A DNA stretch of 63,794 nucleotides, from positions 454,323 to 518,116 of the forward strand of contig NZ_NRQY01000001.1 of assembly GCF_003996855.1 (NCBI RefSeq), written 5' to 3'. Below are positions 40,702 to 49,657 of the stretch, one piece after another. Position numbers and translations under genes: made by a program. The DNA is from Morganella morganii (GTDB lineage Bacteria; Pseudomonadota; Gammaproteobacteria; Enterobacterales; Enterobacteriaceae). Every line of letters starts with the position of its first letter. The first letter of the stretch is position 1. Below the pieces are notes generated by a model. That model was not told the DNA's origin, did no database searches, and saw nothing but the letters and a program-made list of their open reading frames with translations.

Positions 40702-41403
40702 CTGAACACGCCATCTCAGCTGTCACTACCGCTCTCTCTCCCTGATGACGAGACTTTTAACAGTTTCTACGCGGGGGAAAACGCATCTTTGTTATCCGCC
40801 ATTCAGACGGCGATCAATCAGCCACACGGCAGTTATCTTTATTTCTGGTCCCGCGACGGCGGGGGGAAAAGCCATCTGTTACATGCCGCCTGTGCGGAAG
40901 TCTCTTCCAAAGATCGGGCGGTCGGTTATGTACCGCTGGATAAACGCGCCTGGTTTGTACCGGATGTGCTGGAAGGGATGGAGCACCTGTCGCTGGTCTG
41001 CATTGATAATGTGCAGTGCATTGCGGGGGATGACGAGTGGGAAATGGCGCTGTTTAATCTCTATAACCGGATTCTTGAAACCGGCAGAACCTGTCTGCTG
41101 ATCACTGGTGACCGGCCGCCGCGGCAGATCCCGCTGCAACTGCCGGATCTGGCTTCCCGGCTGGACTGGGGACAGATTTACAAACTTCATCCGCTCAGTG
41201 ATGATGAAAAAATTCAGGCGCTGCAATTACGGGCGAAACTGCGCGGGTTTGAACTGCCGGAGGATGTCGGGCGCTTTATCTTAAAACGCCTCGACCGCCA
41301 GATGCGCACACTGTTCGATATGCTGGACAGGCTTGATCACGCGTCGATTGTCGCGCAGCGCAAACTGACGATTCCGTTTGTCAAAGATATCCTGCGGTTG
41401 TGA
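40702..41403 (+). CDS. hda: DnaA-inactivator Hda, with a CTG start
   Basis: The best start is CTG 40702, 5 bases after GAGG. It gives 233 residues beginning (M)[18 protein letters not shown], the same as E. coli Hda, which also uses CTG. A TTG at 40687 lacks a ribosome site. The clamp-binding motif QLSLPL is at residues 5-10. The AAA+ domain has [11 protein letters not shown] (Walker A), [10 protein letters not shown] (Walker B) and [12 protein letters not shown] (box VII with the Arg finger). With the DNA-loaded beta clamp it stimulates ATP hydrolysis by DnaA to stop re-initiation. Confidence 0.94.
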   Translation: MNTPSQLSLPLSLPDDETFNSFYAGENASLLSAIQTAINQPHGSYLYFWSRDGGGKSHLLHAACAEVSSKDRAVGYVPLDKRAWFVPDVLEGMEHLSLVCIDNVQCIAGDDEWEMALFNLYNRILETGRTCLLITGDRPPRQIPLQLPDLASRLDWGQIYKLHPLSDDEKIQALQLRAKLRGFELPEDVGRFILKRLDRQMRTLFDMLDRLDHASIVAQRKLTIPFVKDILRL

Positions 41404-41406
41404 TAG

Positions 41407-41802
41407 TCAGTTAAGTAACGCAATGATTGTGACCACCCACTGAAGCACCATACAGAGCGCCCCCTGCTGAAACAGCCGCTTTGTACCGCGCCAGCGCTGT
41501 GAGTAGTCAGTATGCTGCGCTCTGCTGGGAAACAGCGTGGTCAGCGATTCATCAAAAATATCCGTATCGGCGGATTGTGCAAGATGGCGGAACAGATGAT
41601 GATCCAGCCACAGCCGGAAGATAAAATACGCGGAACACAGCAAAAACAGAATTCCCGCCGCCATCGGATACTCACCGGAAAATCCCGAAATATAGAGCAA
41701 AAACTGCGTCAGGAAAGCCAGTACCGACAATACGGCAAGAAAACGCCAGCCTGCTGTAAAAATTACAATAATCTGTTCATCATGAGGTCTGTTATTCATC
41801 AT
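41407..41802 (-). CDS. Small membrane protein at the end of the ynb-like operon
   Basis: The 131-residue protein has two hydrophobic stretches near residues 18-36 and 44-62 and one at the C-terminus (about 112-130). A polar segment rich in Asp, Arg and Gln lies between. Not recognised. Its start overlaps the 3' end of the PAP2/phosphatase gene by 11 bases, so it is almost surely co-transcribed and coupled with it. The E. coli ynb operon has no gene of this kind at this place. Confidence 0.65.
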   Translation of the reverse strand: MMNNRPHDEQIIVIFTAGWRFLAVLSVLAFLTQFLLYISGFSGEYPMAAGILFLLCSAYFIFRLWLDHHLFRHLAQSADTDIFDESLTTLFPSRAQHTDYSQRWRGTKRLFQQGALCMVLQWVVTIIALLN

Positions 41803-43123
41803 TTTTTCCGTAACGGGATGCCCAGCGGGTCAGGGCGGCAATTGTCTGTTCCCGCAGGACAATCTGCGGTCTTGCCTGCCTGACAGCGGCCAGCGCCTGC
41901 TCTGTATTGTCTGCCAGTCCGGCACGTATCAGCCACGCCACCACAATCGTGGTACTGCGGGTATAACCCAGTTTGCAGTGTACATAAACCTGCCCGGAGC
42001 GTGCCAGGCGGCTGAGATTATTCACTGCTGATTCGATTTGTTTCTCTGTCAGCGGAAACAGATCCAGCTGCGGCTGACAGTGATAAGCCAGCCCGGTGGT
42101 ATAACGGCTGCGGGGGAATTCCCCGGTCATATCCAGCACGGCTGCTGCGGTCAGCGGTGCCGCCGGATAACCCCCCAGCGCAATATGCTCATTCACCACG
42201 CTGGTGTGACGGCACTGTTTTGCATACCAGTAGTAACTGATCTGCGCTGCAAGCCGGTAAGGGAGCAGCAGGAGCGCAGCAGAAGGTGAAATCCGCCCGG
42301 CACTGTCTTTCTGAAATACAGATGCCCCGGCACCGAGATAACCCGCAGTGATACATAAAAATGTCAGTGCGGGCCACAACAACCACCAGCCCTGACCACT
42401 AATAACGACAGCTGCAATGATCAGCACCAGCGAAATAATGGCGTATCGTCCGGCCAGCTGATAGCCCCGGCGGATACGGTGCGGTGTCCACTGCCAGCGT
42501 GTGCGGATCGGCAGCAGATAGCTTATCACCACCCCGGCGGCGGCACCGGTGATCACATCAATAAAATGGTGCTGCCAGGTTGTCAGCACAGAAATTAAGA
42601 TCAGAACTGACCACAGATGCAGAAACCAGTGCCATTTCTGCGGTGTGTGAGCACGGAAACGCAGCCACAGTAACCACAGCAGAATAATATGCAGCGAGGG
42701 AGCCTGGTTAAACGGCAGATCAAACATCTCCAGCTGATCAAACATCCAGCCGGCGGTACCGTCTGTCTGCGGGCGGGGGAAACTGAACTTCAGCGGGAAG
42801 AGCAGAAACCCTGCGCAGGCCACCAGTGATGCAGCCACCAGCCGAAGCCCGTGAATACATTGTTCGCGCAGAGAAGTGCAGATAAACAGGGATAATCCGT
42901 AGAAGAGATCGATACTCCAGTACGGAATAATAGTCCACGGCAGAAACGGGATATGGGTTTCCCAGCTGAAAGCAAAAGAGGGAACTGACGGCAGCGAGGC
43001 CGTATAAGTATTGACCTGCCCGTAAGTCAGAAAAAAGAAGGGGGCCAGAAACAGCAGCCAGAACAGGGCAAATCCCCATCGTTTACGGCGGGGGACAGAC
43101 AGCGGCAGCGCGGCATCAGCCAT
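41792..43123 (-). CDS. ynbD: PAP2 phosphatase fused to a dual-specificity phosphatase domain (YnbD-like)
   Basis: The 443-residue protein has membrane segments and a PAP2-type lipid phosphatase part (FPRPQTDG; QAPSLHIILLW; WQHHFIDVITGAAAG) in the first 230 residues. At the end is a cytosolic dual-specificity/tyrosine phosphatase domain with the loop VHCKLGYTRST (Cys-x5-Arg). The same fusion is found in E. coli YnbD (430 aa). Substrates are unknown; a membrane lipid phosphate or phosphoinositide-like head group is a fair guess. It lies 65 bases after the hydrolase/methyltransferase gene. Confidence 0.85.
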   Translation of the reverse strand: MADAALPLSVPRRKRWGFALFWLLFLAPFFFLTYGQVNTYTASLPSVPSFAFSWETHIPFLPWTIIPYWSIDLFYGLSLFICTSLREQCIHGLRLVAASLVACAGFLLFPLKFSFPRPQTDGTAGWMFDQLEMFDLPFNQAPSLHIILLWLLWLRFRAHTPQKWHWFLHLWSVLILISVLTTWQHHFIDVITGAAAGVVISYLLPIRTRWQWTPHRIRRGYQLAGRYAIISLVLIIAAVVISGQGWWLLWPALTFLCITAGYLGAGASVFQKDSAGRISPSAALLLLPYRLAAQISYYWYAKQCRHTSVVNEHIALGGYPAAPLTAAAVLDMTGEFPRSRYTTGLAYHCQPQLDLFPLTEKQIESAVNNLSRLARSGQVYVHCKLGYTRSTTIVVAWLIRAGLADNTEQALAAVRQARPQIVLREQTIAALTRWASRYGKNDE

Positions 43124-43188
43124 AGTTTTTCATTTCCTGTAAAACAGAAGATGCGCGGCAGGGCGCATCTTCATCAGTATGACAGCAA

Positions 43189-44955
43189 TCAGCGGCGTCT
43201 GGCTACCGAGACACTGAAAATACCCCAGTTATCAATCAGCTGATCGAGTTTTTCAAACCCGGCTTCATCGACCAGTGCATCCATTTCACCCTGGCTGCGG
43301 CAGCGCATCACCCAGGCTTTGCCGCCCTGGTGGCTCGGCAGAGCGCGGGCTATCATTTCTACCTGCGGGTGCCACGGCTGGCAGGTGTAGACAAGGTAGC
43401 CGCCGCTCTCAATGGCCTGTGCCAGCCCTGCAAGGGAATCGCGCAGCAGATGGTTTTCCGGGAACAGTTCATATAACCCGCTCACCACGCCGAGAGTCGG
43501 TTTCGGGGTGACCGCCGCCAGATCTGCGGTATCAAAGGCATTGCCCTCTTCAAAACGGATTTTGCTTTCCAGGAAACGCTCTTTGATCTGCAAACGCCCC
43601 TGTTCCACATTGACCGTGCTGTAATCACGCATCAGAACGGATTCTATCCGGCTGTAATCATTAATTGCATCAAAGAGATAGCGCCCCTGACCGGCGGCGA
43701 TATCCATGATCCGCACCGGCTGATTTGCTTCCTGTAATGCCCGGATGGTGCGGCGCAGGATTTTCTCAATATTCACTTTGCGCTGGCGGATACCCTGCCA
43801 GCCGATGCTGTTAAGGTACTGACGGTCAATAATCCGGCCGAAAATTCCTTTACCCTGTGCCTGGTTGCGGTAGACATAATCCAGTGTGGAGCCGGAATCA
43901 AAGCCTTTGTCATAACCGATACTGACCCCTTCCGAGGCTTTACCGAGGGTGGACATCGCTTTGCTGAGCAGTTTATAGCCGATATTTTTCGGGCAGTAAT
44001 CCGGCAGCGGCGCCTGTAATTCACGATAAGCATCGGCACCGGCACTGCACACATCCTCAAAACGGTAGTCGTGCTGATAGTGCGGCTGTTCAAACAGGGT
44101 AGTAACAAAGCGGCGGATTTCTGCCAGCGGGATATGACGATCTTTTTCGCCCAGCGTATCGTGATAGAACCCCGGCAGAATATGTTTTTCTTTATACGGG
44201 GTGTTGAGCCGCGCATAGAACTGATTTTGCGGTTTGCGGTGTACCACATGGTCACTGCCGGAGATAAACAGTTGTGTCGGTACGGTGATTGCGGCGGCAT
44301 CCGCCATCAGCCGGTCCGCGGTTTTGTAAAGCTCCAGCAGGATATTGACAGCAATCGGCCGGGTGATCAGCGGGTCCCGCTCAAACGAAGCGATACGCAC
44401 CGGGTCGTGAGTCAGGAATTTGGCTTTTACATAGGAGTTCACATAAAACAGCCCGCGTATTTTCTGCATCAGCGCCAGCCCGCTGCGGGCAAACGGCACA
44501 TAAAGTTTGACTTTAAAGGCCGGTGAAGCCAGTACCAGACCCCGGATTTTGGGTGCGAAATCATGCACCCAGCCGGTTAGTGTGACTGCGCCGACACTTT
44601 GTCCGATCACAACCATATTTTCGATCGGAATTTCATATTCGGATGAAATGAAGCTGATATATTCATTGATATCACTGATGGATGTACCCATTGACGGGCT
44701 GTAGCTTCTCGGGCCGTCATTACGGCCATGACCGCGGGCATCCCAGGCAAATACGGCGAAGTCAGGTAATGCCAGTTCGTCCGCCAGATGCGCCACACGT
44801 CCTGAATGCTCATGCCCCCGGTGAAACAGCACGATGGCTTTCTTTTCCGCGGTTGCAGAAGGCCAGTAACGGAAAAATAACCGCTGCTGATCACTGGTGG
44901 TGAAATGAGATTCAATGGATTCACGCTGAGTCGGATAATCAGAAGATACACTCAT
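43189..44955 (-). CDS. ynbC: Alpha/beta hydrolase fused to a SAM-dependent methyltransferase (YnbC-like)
   Basis: The 588-residue fusion matches E. coli YnbC (585 aa). The N-terminal half is an alpha/beta hydrolase with FRYWPSATAEKKAIVLFHRG, the nucleophile elbow VVIGQSVGAVTL, and Asp and His in ISGSDHVVHRK and GFYHDTLGE. The C-terminal half has the SAM-binding motif IMDIAAGQGRYLFDAI. The hydrolase resembles monoacylglycerol or lysophospholipase types. Only 2 bases separate it from the CDP-alcohol phosphatidyltransferase gene upstream. Function unknown; lipid remodelling is inferred from the neighbours. Confidence 0.85.
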   Translation of the reverse strand: MSVSSDYPTQRESIESHFTTSDQQRLFFRYWPSATAEKKAIVLFHRGHEHSGRVAHLADELALPDFAVFAWDARGHGRNDGPRSYSPSMGTSISDINEYISFISSEYEIPIENMVVIGQSVGAVTLTGWVHDFAPKIRGLVLASPAFKVKLYVPFARSGLALMQKIRGLFYVNSYVKAKFLTHDPVRIASFERDPLITRPIAVNILLELYKTADRLMADAAAITVPTQLFISGSDHVVHRKPQNQFYARLNTPYKEKHILPGFYHDTLGEKDRHIPLAEIRRFVTTLFEQPHYQHDYRFEDVCSAGADAYRELQAPLPDYCPKNIGYKLLSKAMSTLGKASEGVSIGYDKGFDSGSTLDYVYRNQAQGKGIFGRIIDRQYLNSIGWQGIRQRKVNIEKILRRTIRALQEANQPVRIMDIAAGQGRYLFDAINDYSRIESVLMRDYSTVNVEQGRLQIKERFLESKIRFEEGNAFDTADLAAVTPKPTLGVVSGLYELFPENHLLRDSLAGLAQAIESGGYLVYTCQPWHPQVEMIARALPSHQGGKAWVMRCRSQGEMDALVDEAGFEKLDQLIDNWGIFSVSVARRR

Positions 44956-44957
44956 AA

Positions 44958-45587
44958 TCAGTCCTTTTGAGATGCGTTTTGTTGCGCAGATTCCTGCAAT
45001 GCACGCCGGATACGGTGATAACAGGTGAGAAACAGCAGGGCTGCAAAGATGGCAAACAGTACCGGAAACAGTACTGAGTCAAGGGATGCAGGGAAAATTG
45101 CTGCCCATAACCCCAGTGCACCGAACAAAAAGGCGCGGTCACTTTTTCCGGCAGGGCCGTCATAGCGGCGTGATGCCCCGATAGTTTGTGCCAGCACACC
45201 AATAAATTCAGTCAGTACAGAGAGAAACAGAATCAGCAGTATCCAGATGGCAGCTCCCGGGAACAGCAGTACAAACGGGAAATAAAGAATTGTATCGGAT
45301 ACCACATCACCCAGTTCATTGAGGATCGCGCCGAAACGGCTTTTCTGGTGATGTTCACGGGCCAGCATGCCGTCAATGGCATTGAGCGCCATCCGGATAA
45401 ACAGAACAGGCGGCAGCAGCAGAAACAGGCGCGGGTCGGGGAACAGAATCAGGATGAGGCCGGTAAGCAGGGAAAGGAACATTGCCGCCAGTGTGACCTG
45501 GTTGGCCGTGATCCCGGCATTAAACAGGCGGACAACAACGGGGCGCAGTAAATTCTGAAACTTTGGTTTTAGATCATAAATGGTCAT
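44958..45587 (-). CDS. ynbA: CDP-alcohol phosphatidyltransferase family protein (YnbA-like)
   Basis: ATG 45587 (MTIYDLKPKFQNLLRP) behind AGGGA gives 209 residues, like E. coli YnbA (201 aa). It has about six membrane segments. The CDP-alcohol transferase motif is present in variant form: NAIDGMLAR, then Gly, and LNELGD. The first and third of the four usual Asp are Asn, as I recall for E. coli YnbA as well. The family swaps CMP of CDP-diacylglycerol for an alcohol, but the variant motif makes this uncertain. It is the first gene of the four-gene unit; ynbB (a CdsA homologue in E. coli) is missing. Confidence 0.85.
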   Translation of the reverse strand: MTIYDLKPKFQNLLRPVVVRLFNAGITANQVTLAAMFLSLLTGLILILFPDPRLFLLLPPVLFIRMALNAIDGMLAREHHQKSRFGAILNELGDVVSDTILYFPFVLLFPGAAIWILLILFLSVLTEFIGVLAQTIGASRRYDGPAGKSDRAFLFGALGLWAAIFPASLDSVLFPVLFAIFAALLFLTCYHRIRRALQESAQQNASQKD

Positions 45588-45741
45588 TTTTTTCCCTGAT
45601 GGTACACAGTCAGTTATCCATATTATCAATACGTTATTCTGTGATCGCCGCAATAAGAGTTTTCTTAAGTTAATGCAGCAAGATGACAGAGCTGTGCTGT
45701 TACAGAGTATGACAGTCAGGGGCAGGGAAAGTTTCAGATAA

Positions 45742-45768
45742 AAAAATACCGCCGTATTTACGGCGGTA
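45742..45768 (-). terminator. Terminator of the 185-aa TPS-domain gene
   Basis: Stem ATACCGCCGTA / TACGGCGGTAT, followed on the minus strand by TTTTTTT. It begins 10 bases after the stop of the gene at 45778. Confidence 0.8.
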
Positions 45769-45777
45769 TAGCAGGGA

Positions 45778-46335
45778 TCAGCGTGATGTTGTCAGAGTAA
45801 TATTCTGACGGATATCCGTCAGACGCTCTGAATCAGGAAGTGGCTTGCGGGCATCAAAAATGACATCGTTATTTTGTGCGGTATTAATAATGACCGGCAA
45901 TGTTTTACGGTGAGAATAGAGTGAGGTGTTGGTTGAGCTGCAACCCTGACATACCACACCATTCGGGTTGATAATCAGCAGGCTGGCCTTGCCGCCGGCA
46001 ATAAAGGTATTTCCGCGCAGGCGGGTTTTATTTTTGCCGATCACTTCATTAATAATCGTTTTGGCATTTTCATTATTATGAATGATCAGGCCTTTTTTAC
46101 CGACATTATAGTCAGTGAAAATATTGTGAGAAATGCCGCGGTTATCCGAGGAATTAATCACCAGAACCGGTTTTTTACGGCTGTTCTCAAACACGGATGT
46201 CTTAACTTCCGGGCTGGTTACGCGGATTTTATCACCATTCCGGTAGGTGTATTCTGTATTCCCCGGCCCGGCAACGGACTGTGCGGAAAACAATGAAGCT
46301 GAAATTAATGATAAGACAGCGAATGTTTTTTTCAT
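45778..46335 (-). CDS. Minimal two-partner-secretion domain protein
   Basis: The 185-residue protein has a Sec signal (cleavage after SVA, residue about 22). Nearly the whole mature part is a TPS-like domain with GISHNIFTDYNVGKKGL and NPNGVVCQGCSS (CxxC). It is paralogous to the 447-residue protein at 39089 but lacks the beta-helix. The end (ITLTTSR) is followed within 10 bases by a terminator, so it looks like a complete small gene, although a 3' deletion that fused to a terminator is possible. No TpsB gene is present in the window. Confidence 0.7.
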   Translation of the reverse strand: MKKTFAVLSLISASLFSAQSVAGPGNTEYTYRNGDKIRVTSPEVKTSVFENSRKKPVLVINSSDNRGISHNIFTDYNVGKKGLIIHNNENAKTIINEVIGKNKTRLRGNTFIAGGKASLLIINPNGVVCQGCSSTNTSLYSHRKTLPVIINTAQNNDVIFDARKPLPDSERLTDIRQNITLTTSR

Positions 46336-46485
46336 GATTTATTCCTTTAATCATTATATTACGTGTTGATAACCAACGGGATTGTAACAGTCGTAATAAA
46401 TGACGATTTCATAAAAAGAACATGGCGGATTTATATACGGGCGGAGAAATATCCCCGGCGGGTACCGGGGACGGAAGGTGTATGC

Positions 46486-46839
46486 TCAGAGAATCTCCAG
46501 CACCTGCTCCGGCGGACGGCCCAGGCGTGCCTGCTTCCCTTTAATCACAACAGGGCGTTCAATCAGTTTCGGGTTATCATGCATGGCCTGAATGAGTGCA
46601 TCCTGATCGGTCACGGCGGGCAGCCCCAGCTCGCTGTAAAGTGTTTCTTTGGTACGCATCAGTTTGCGGGCATCGTCAAATTTCAGTTCACGGAGCACGG
46701 TTTTGATTTCCGCCACTGACGGCGGGGTATCCAGATAGAGCATAACCGCCGGAGACACGCCATTTTCTTCCAGCAGTGCCAGAGTTTCACGGCTCTTCGA
46801 ACAGCGCGGGTTGTGCCAGATGGTGACAGTCTCAGTCAT
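46486..46839 (-). CDS. yfgD: ArsC-family glutaredoxin-dependent reductase (YfgD)
   Basis: ATG 46839, 7 bases after GAGG, gives 117 residues as in E. coli YfgD (119 aa). Motifs: TIWHNPRCSKSRETLALL (catalytic Cys in CSKS), the arsenate-reductase Arg region LMRTKE, and the end RPVVIKGKQARLGRPPEQVLEIL. It belongs to the ArsC thioredoxin-like family, but arsenate reduction by YfgD itself is not established. It is 11 bases after bepA in the same direction, as in E. coli. Confidence 0.92.
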   Translation of the reverse strand: MTETVTIWHNPRCSKSRETLALLEENGVSPAVMLYLDTPPSVAEIKTVLRELKFDDARKLMRTKETLYSELGLPAVTDQDALIQAMHDNPKLIERPVVIKGKQARLGRPPEQVLEIL

Positions 46840-46850
46840 GGTATTCCTCA

Positions 46851-48314
46851 CTATTTAAATTGTTTGAATTGCAGCTGTAACTGGCGGATCTGGTCAATCC
46901 GCGCATCATAACGGGCCTGATCATAACTGCCTGGTTTGACCTGGCGGGCGGCTTCGGTCAGGCTGCGGATAGCACCGTCAAAATTCCCCATTAAATTCTG
47001 ATATTCCGCACGGGCTGCCAGTTCATCCGCTCTGCGGCTGGATTTTCCGCCCGCTTCGGCCAGCAGATCCCAGCCGCTCGGATCAGTCGGATGATCAAAG
47101 GTGTAATTGCGCAGAATTTTAGTCGCCTTATCATATTGTTTATTTTGGATATAGGCATTGCCGAGGTTTATCTGATACACCGAATTACCCGGTTCCCGTT
47201 TCAGGGCATTTTCCAGCCGGGTCACTGCCTGCGATGTTCTGTTCAGACCGATATCGACGTCCGTCATCACATCAATAAACCAGACATTCTCCGGGTCTGC
47301 CGCCAGTAATTTCATCAGAATTTGTGAGGCAGGCTCATATTTGTTGTCACGGTAAAGCAGAATGGCGCGGGCATAGTCAGCTGCCATCTGTTCCTTACTG
47401 TTGCCTTTGCTGTAGTTTTCGATCATCTGATCAGTGGCATTGCGCAGCGGCTGGCCGCCGTACATCGCCATCGCCCGGGCGCGGGCCAGCAGAAAATCAA
47501 GGGATTGCGGCGGGCTTTTACGCGGCATCTGACCGGCGCGGCTGCGCGCATCCGCCAGACGGCTGTCCGGCAGGGGGTGAGTCAGCAGCATTTCCGGTGG
47601 TTTGGAGCTGTAGCGGGACATATCCACCATGATGGTCATAAAGTCCGGCATACCCTGCGGGTCAAACCCGGCGCGGCTCAGTGTGCCCATGCCGATGCGG
47701 TCCGCTTCCTGCTCGTTGGATTGTGTAAAGCTGATCATATTTTGCTGAATCCCGGCCATGGTGGAGGTCATGGCGGCGGCACCGACCGGTGTGCCGGTCA
47801 TCAGCAGCAGGATTGAGCCCAGCGTGGCCGCCCAGGCCAGCGGTGCTTTGTTCTGCTGATCTTCCATCATCCTTGCAAGATGACGCTGGGTGACGTGGGC
47901 AATTTCGTGCGCCATCACGGAGGCCAGTTCACTTTCTGTCAGGCTGTAGCGGAACAGTGACGTGTGCAGAACCACATTCCCGCCGAAGAAGGCAAAGGCG
48001 TTAATATTGGGGTTGGCAATCAGGAAAAAGTTAAACGGGGTTTTGACCGAATCCGCGTTTGAGACCAGGCGCTGGCCGAGCTTATTGATATATTGCAGTA
48101 AAACAGGATCATAGACCATCGGGGAGCTGCTGCGGATCATCCGCAGATAAAAATCCCCCATCAGATTTTCCTGCCCGATACTGAGTGTGCCGCCGGCGGT
48201 GGTACCGATTTCCGGTAAGGCATCTTCAACGGCTGCCTGTGCGGCAGGCAGAACCGGGAAGGTCAGGGCAAGACTCAGTAAGACGGCTAACGGTTTTTTC
48301 AGAAACGTATTCAT
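46851..48314 (-). CDS. bepA: Periplasmic chaperone/metalloprotease BepA
   Basis: ATG 48314 gives 487 residues, equal to E. coli BepA, with a signal peptide ending AAQAA. A longer frame to 48377 adds a nonconserved tail. The M48 protease domain has MAHEIAHVTQRHLARMM (HExxH) and EQEADRIGMGTLSRAGFDP for the third zinc ligand. C-terminal TPR repeats (about residues 310-480) follow. It assists assembly of LptD and the BAM complex and degrades misfolded outer-membrane proteins. In E. coli it is under sigma-E control. Confidence 0.95.
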   Translation of the reverse strand: MNTFLKKPLAVLLSLALTFPVLPAAQAAVEDALPEIGTTAGGTLSIGQENLMGDFYLRMIRSSSPMVYDPVLLQYINKLGQRLVSNADSVKTPFNFFLIANPNINAFAFFGGNVVLHTSLFRYSLTESELASVMAHEIAHVTQRHLARMMEDQQNKAPLAWAATLGSILLLMTGTPVGAAAMTSTMAGIQQNMISFTQSNEQEADRIGMGTLSRAGFDPQGMPDFMTIMVDMSRYSSKPPEMLLTHPLPDSRLADARSRAGQMPRKSPPQSLDFLLARARAMAMYGGQPLRNATDQMIENYSKGNSKEQMAADYARAILLYRDNKYEPASQILMKLLAADPENVWFIDVMTDVDIGLNRTSQAVTRLENALKREPGNSVYQINLGNAYIQNKQYDKATKILRNYTFDHPTDPSGWDLLAEAGGKSSRRADELAARAEYQNLMGNFDGAIRSLTEAARQVKPGSYDQARYDARIDQIRQLQLQFKQFK

Positions 48315-48450
48315 AGGATGACGCTTTCCCCGTTGATTATCACTGGTAATAATTCGTGTATCATAGCAAACACTCAAGTAAAATCCTCACACAGTCTGCC
48401 CGGTGGGCAGGATTTGTCATATTTTCGCCGCTAATCCCGGGAGCAGAGTC

Positions 48451-49545
48451 ATGTTAGATTTGATCATTCAGTGGTACCGACGGCGCTTTGCCGATCCGCA
48501 GGCAGTTGCTTTGACCGTGATTTTACTGGCGGGTTTCGGAATTATTTATTTTTTCAGCGGTATCTTAGCGCCGCTGCTGGTGGCGATTGTGCTGGCGTAC
48601 CTGCTGGAGTGGCCTATCCATCAGATGGAAAAGCGTGGTTGCTCGCGTAAGCTGGCGATTATGCTGATTCTGACGCTGTTTATCGGGGTCAGTGTACTGG
48701 TGATCTTTATTCTCGCGCCGACGGTGTGGGGGCAGGGGCGCAATCTGCTGCTGGACATGCCGACTATGTTCAGCCGTTTCAATGAGTTTGCCCGCGAACT
48801 GCCAAACCGTTTCCCGGCGCTGATGGATGTCGGGCTGATGGATATGATCCTCGATAATGCCCGCAGTAAACTGCTCTCTGTCGGGGACTCCGTGGTTAAA
48901 ATGTCACTGGCGTCGCTGGTGGGATTACTGACGCTGACGATTTATCTGATTCTGGTGCCGCTGATGGTGTTCTTTTTACTGAAAGATAAAGAACAGCTGC
49001 TGCGCGGTTTTCAGCGTATTCTGCCGCGTAACCGCTCACTCGCCGGGAAAGTATGGGTGGAAATGAATCAGCAGATTTCCAACTATATCCGCGGCAAAGT
49101 CACGGAGATGATTATTGTCGGTGTCTGTACTTATATTGTCTTCGCGGTGGTCGGCCTGAACTATGCACTGCTGCTGGGTGTGCTGGTAGGATTGTCAGTG
49201 CTCATCCCGTATGTGGGTGCGGTGATTGTGACGGTGCCGGTGATTCTGGTCGGATTGTTCCAGTGGGGACTGGATTCTGATTTCTGGACCATGTTTATCG
49301 CCTATCTGGTGGTGCAGGGGCTGGACAGCAACATTCTGGTGCCTATCCTCTATTCAGAGGCCGTTAATCTTCATCCGCTGGTGATTATTCTTTCCATTAT
49401 TATTTTCGGCGGATTGTGGGGATTCTGGGGCGTCTTTTTTGCAATCCCGCTGGCAACCCTGATTAAAGCGGTGATTCACTCCTGGCCGGAGGAGACAATA
49501 CCGGATGACAAAATACCGGATAAAAAAATATCAGGGCAGGCGTAA
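48451..49545 (+). CDS. perM: AI-2E family transporter PerM
   Basis: ATG 48451, 8 bases after GGGAG, gives 364 residues (E. coli PerM 353). Eight membrane segments are expected, with a periplasmic region after the third. Typical stretches are LAPLLVAIVLAYLLEWPI and GLSVLIPYVGAVIVTVP. The AI-2E family includes the TqsA exporter, but the substrate of PerM is unknown. It is divergent from bepA, the same as in E. coli. Confidence 0.92.
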   Translation: MLDLIIQWYRRRFADPQAVALTVILLAGFGIIYFFSGILAPLLVAIVLAYLLEWPIHQMEKRGCSRKLAIMLILTLFIGVSVLVIFILAPTVWGQGRNLLLDMPTMFSRFNEFARELPNRFPALMDVGLMDMILDNARSKLLSVGDSVVKMSLASLVGLLTLTIYLILVPLMVFFLLKDKEQLLRGFQRILPRNRSLAGKVWVEMNQQISNYIRGKVTEMIIVGVCTYIVFAVVGLNYALLLGVLVGLSVLIPYVGAVIVTVPVILVGLFQWGLDSDFWTMFIAYLVVQGLDSNILVPILYSEAVNLHPLVIILSIIIFGGLWGFWGVFFAIPLATLIKAVIHSWPEETIPDDKIPDKKISGQA

Positions 49546-49560
49546 TCCGGCAGAATGAAA

Positions 49561-49590
49561 AAAGACACCGGTATGATACCGGTGTTTTTT
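49561..49590 (+). terminator. Terminator of perM
   Basis: Stem ACACCGGTAT / ATACCGGTGT with a one-base loop core, then TTTTT. It follows the perM stop by about 15 bases. Confidence 0.85.
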
Positions 49591-49604
49591 ATTTAAGATA
49601 ACAA

Positions 49605-49637
49605 CCATAAAAAAACACCATGGATAAGATGGTGTTT
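49605..49637 (-). terminator. Terminator of bcp
   Basis: On the minus strand the stem AACACCAT / ATGGTGTT is followed by a run of T (A run at 49609 on the plus strand). It lies 20 bases after the bcp stop. Confidence 0.75.
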
Positions 49638-49657
49638 ATATCAGGCAGACTGACGAA

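Noticed and set aside
46840..46851. Longer YfgD start (MRNTMTETV)
   Set aside because: It overlaps the GAGG ribosome site used by ATG 46839 and is not conserved.
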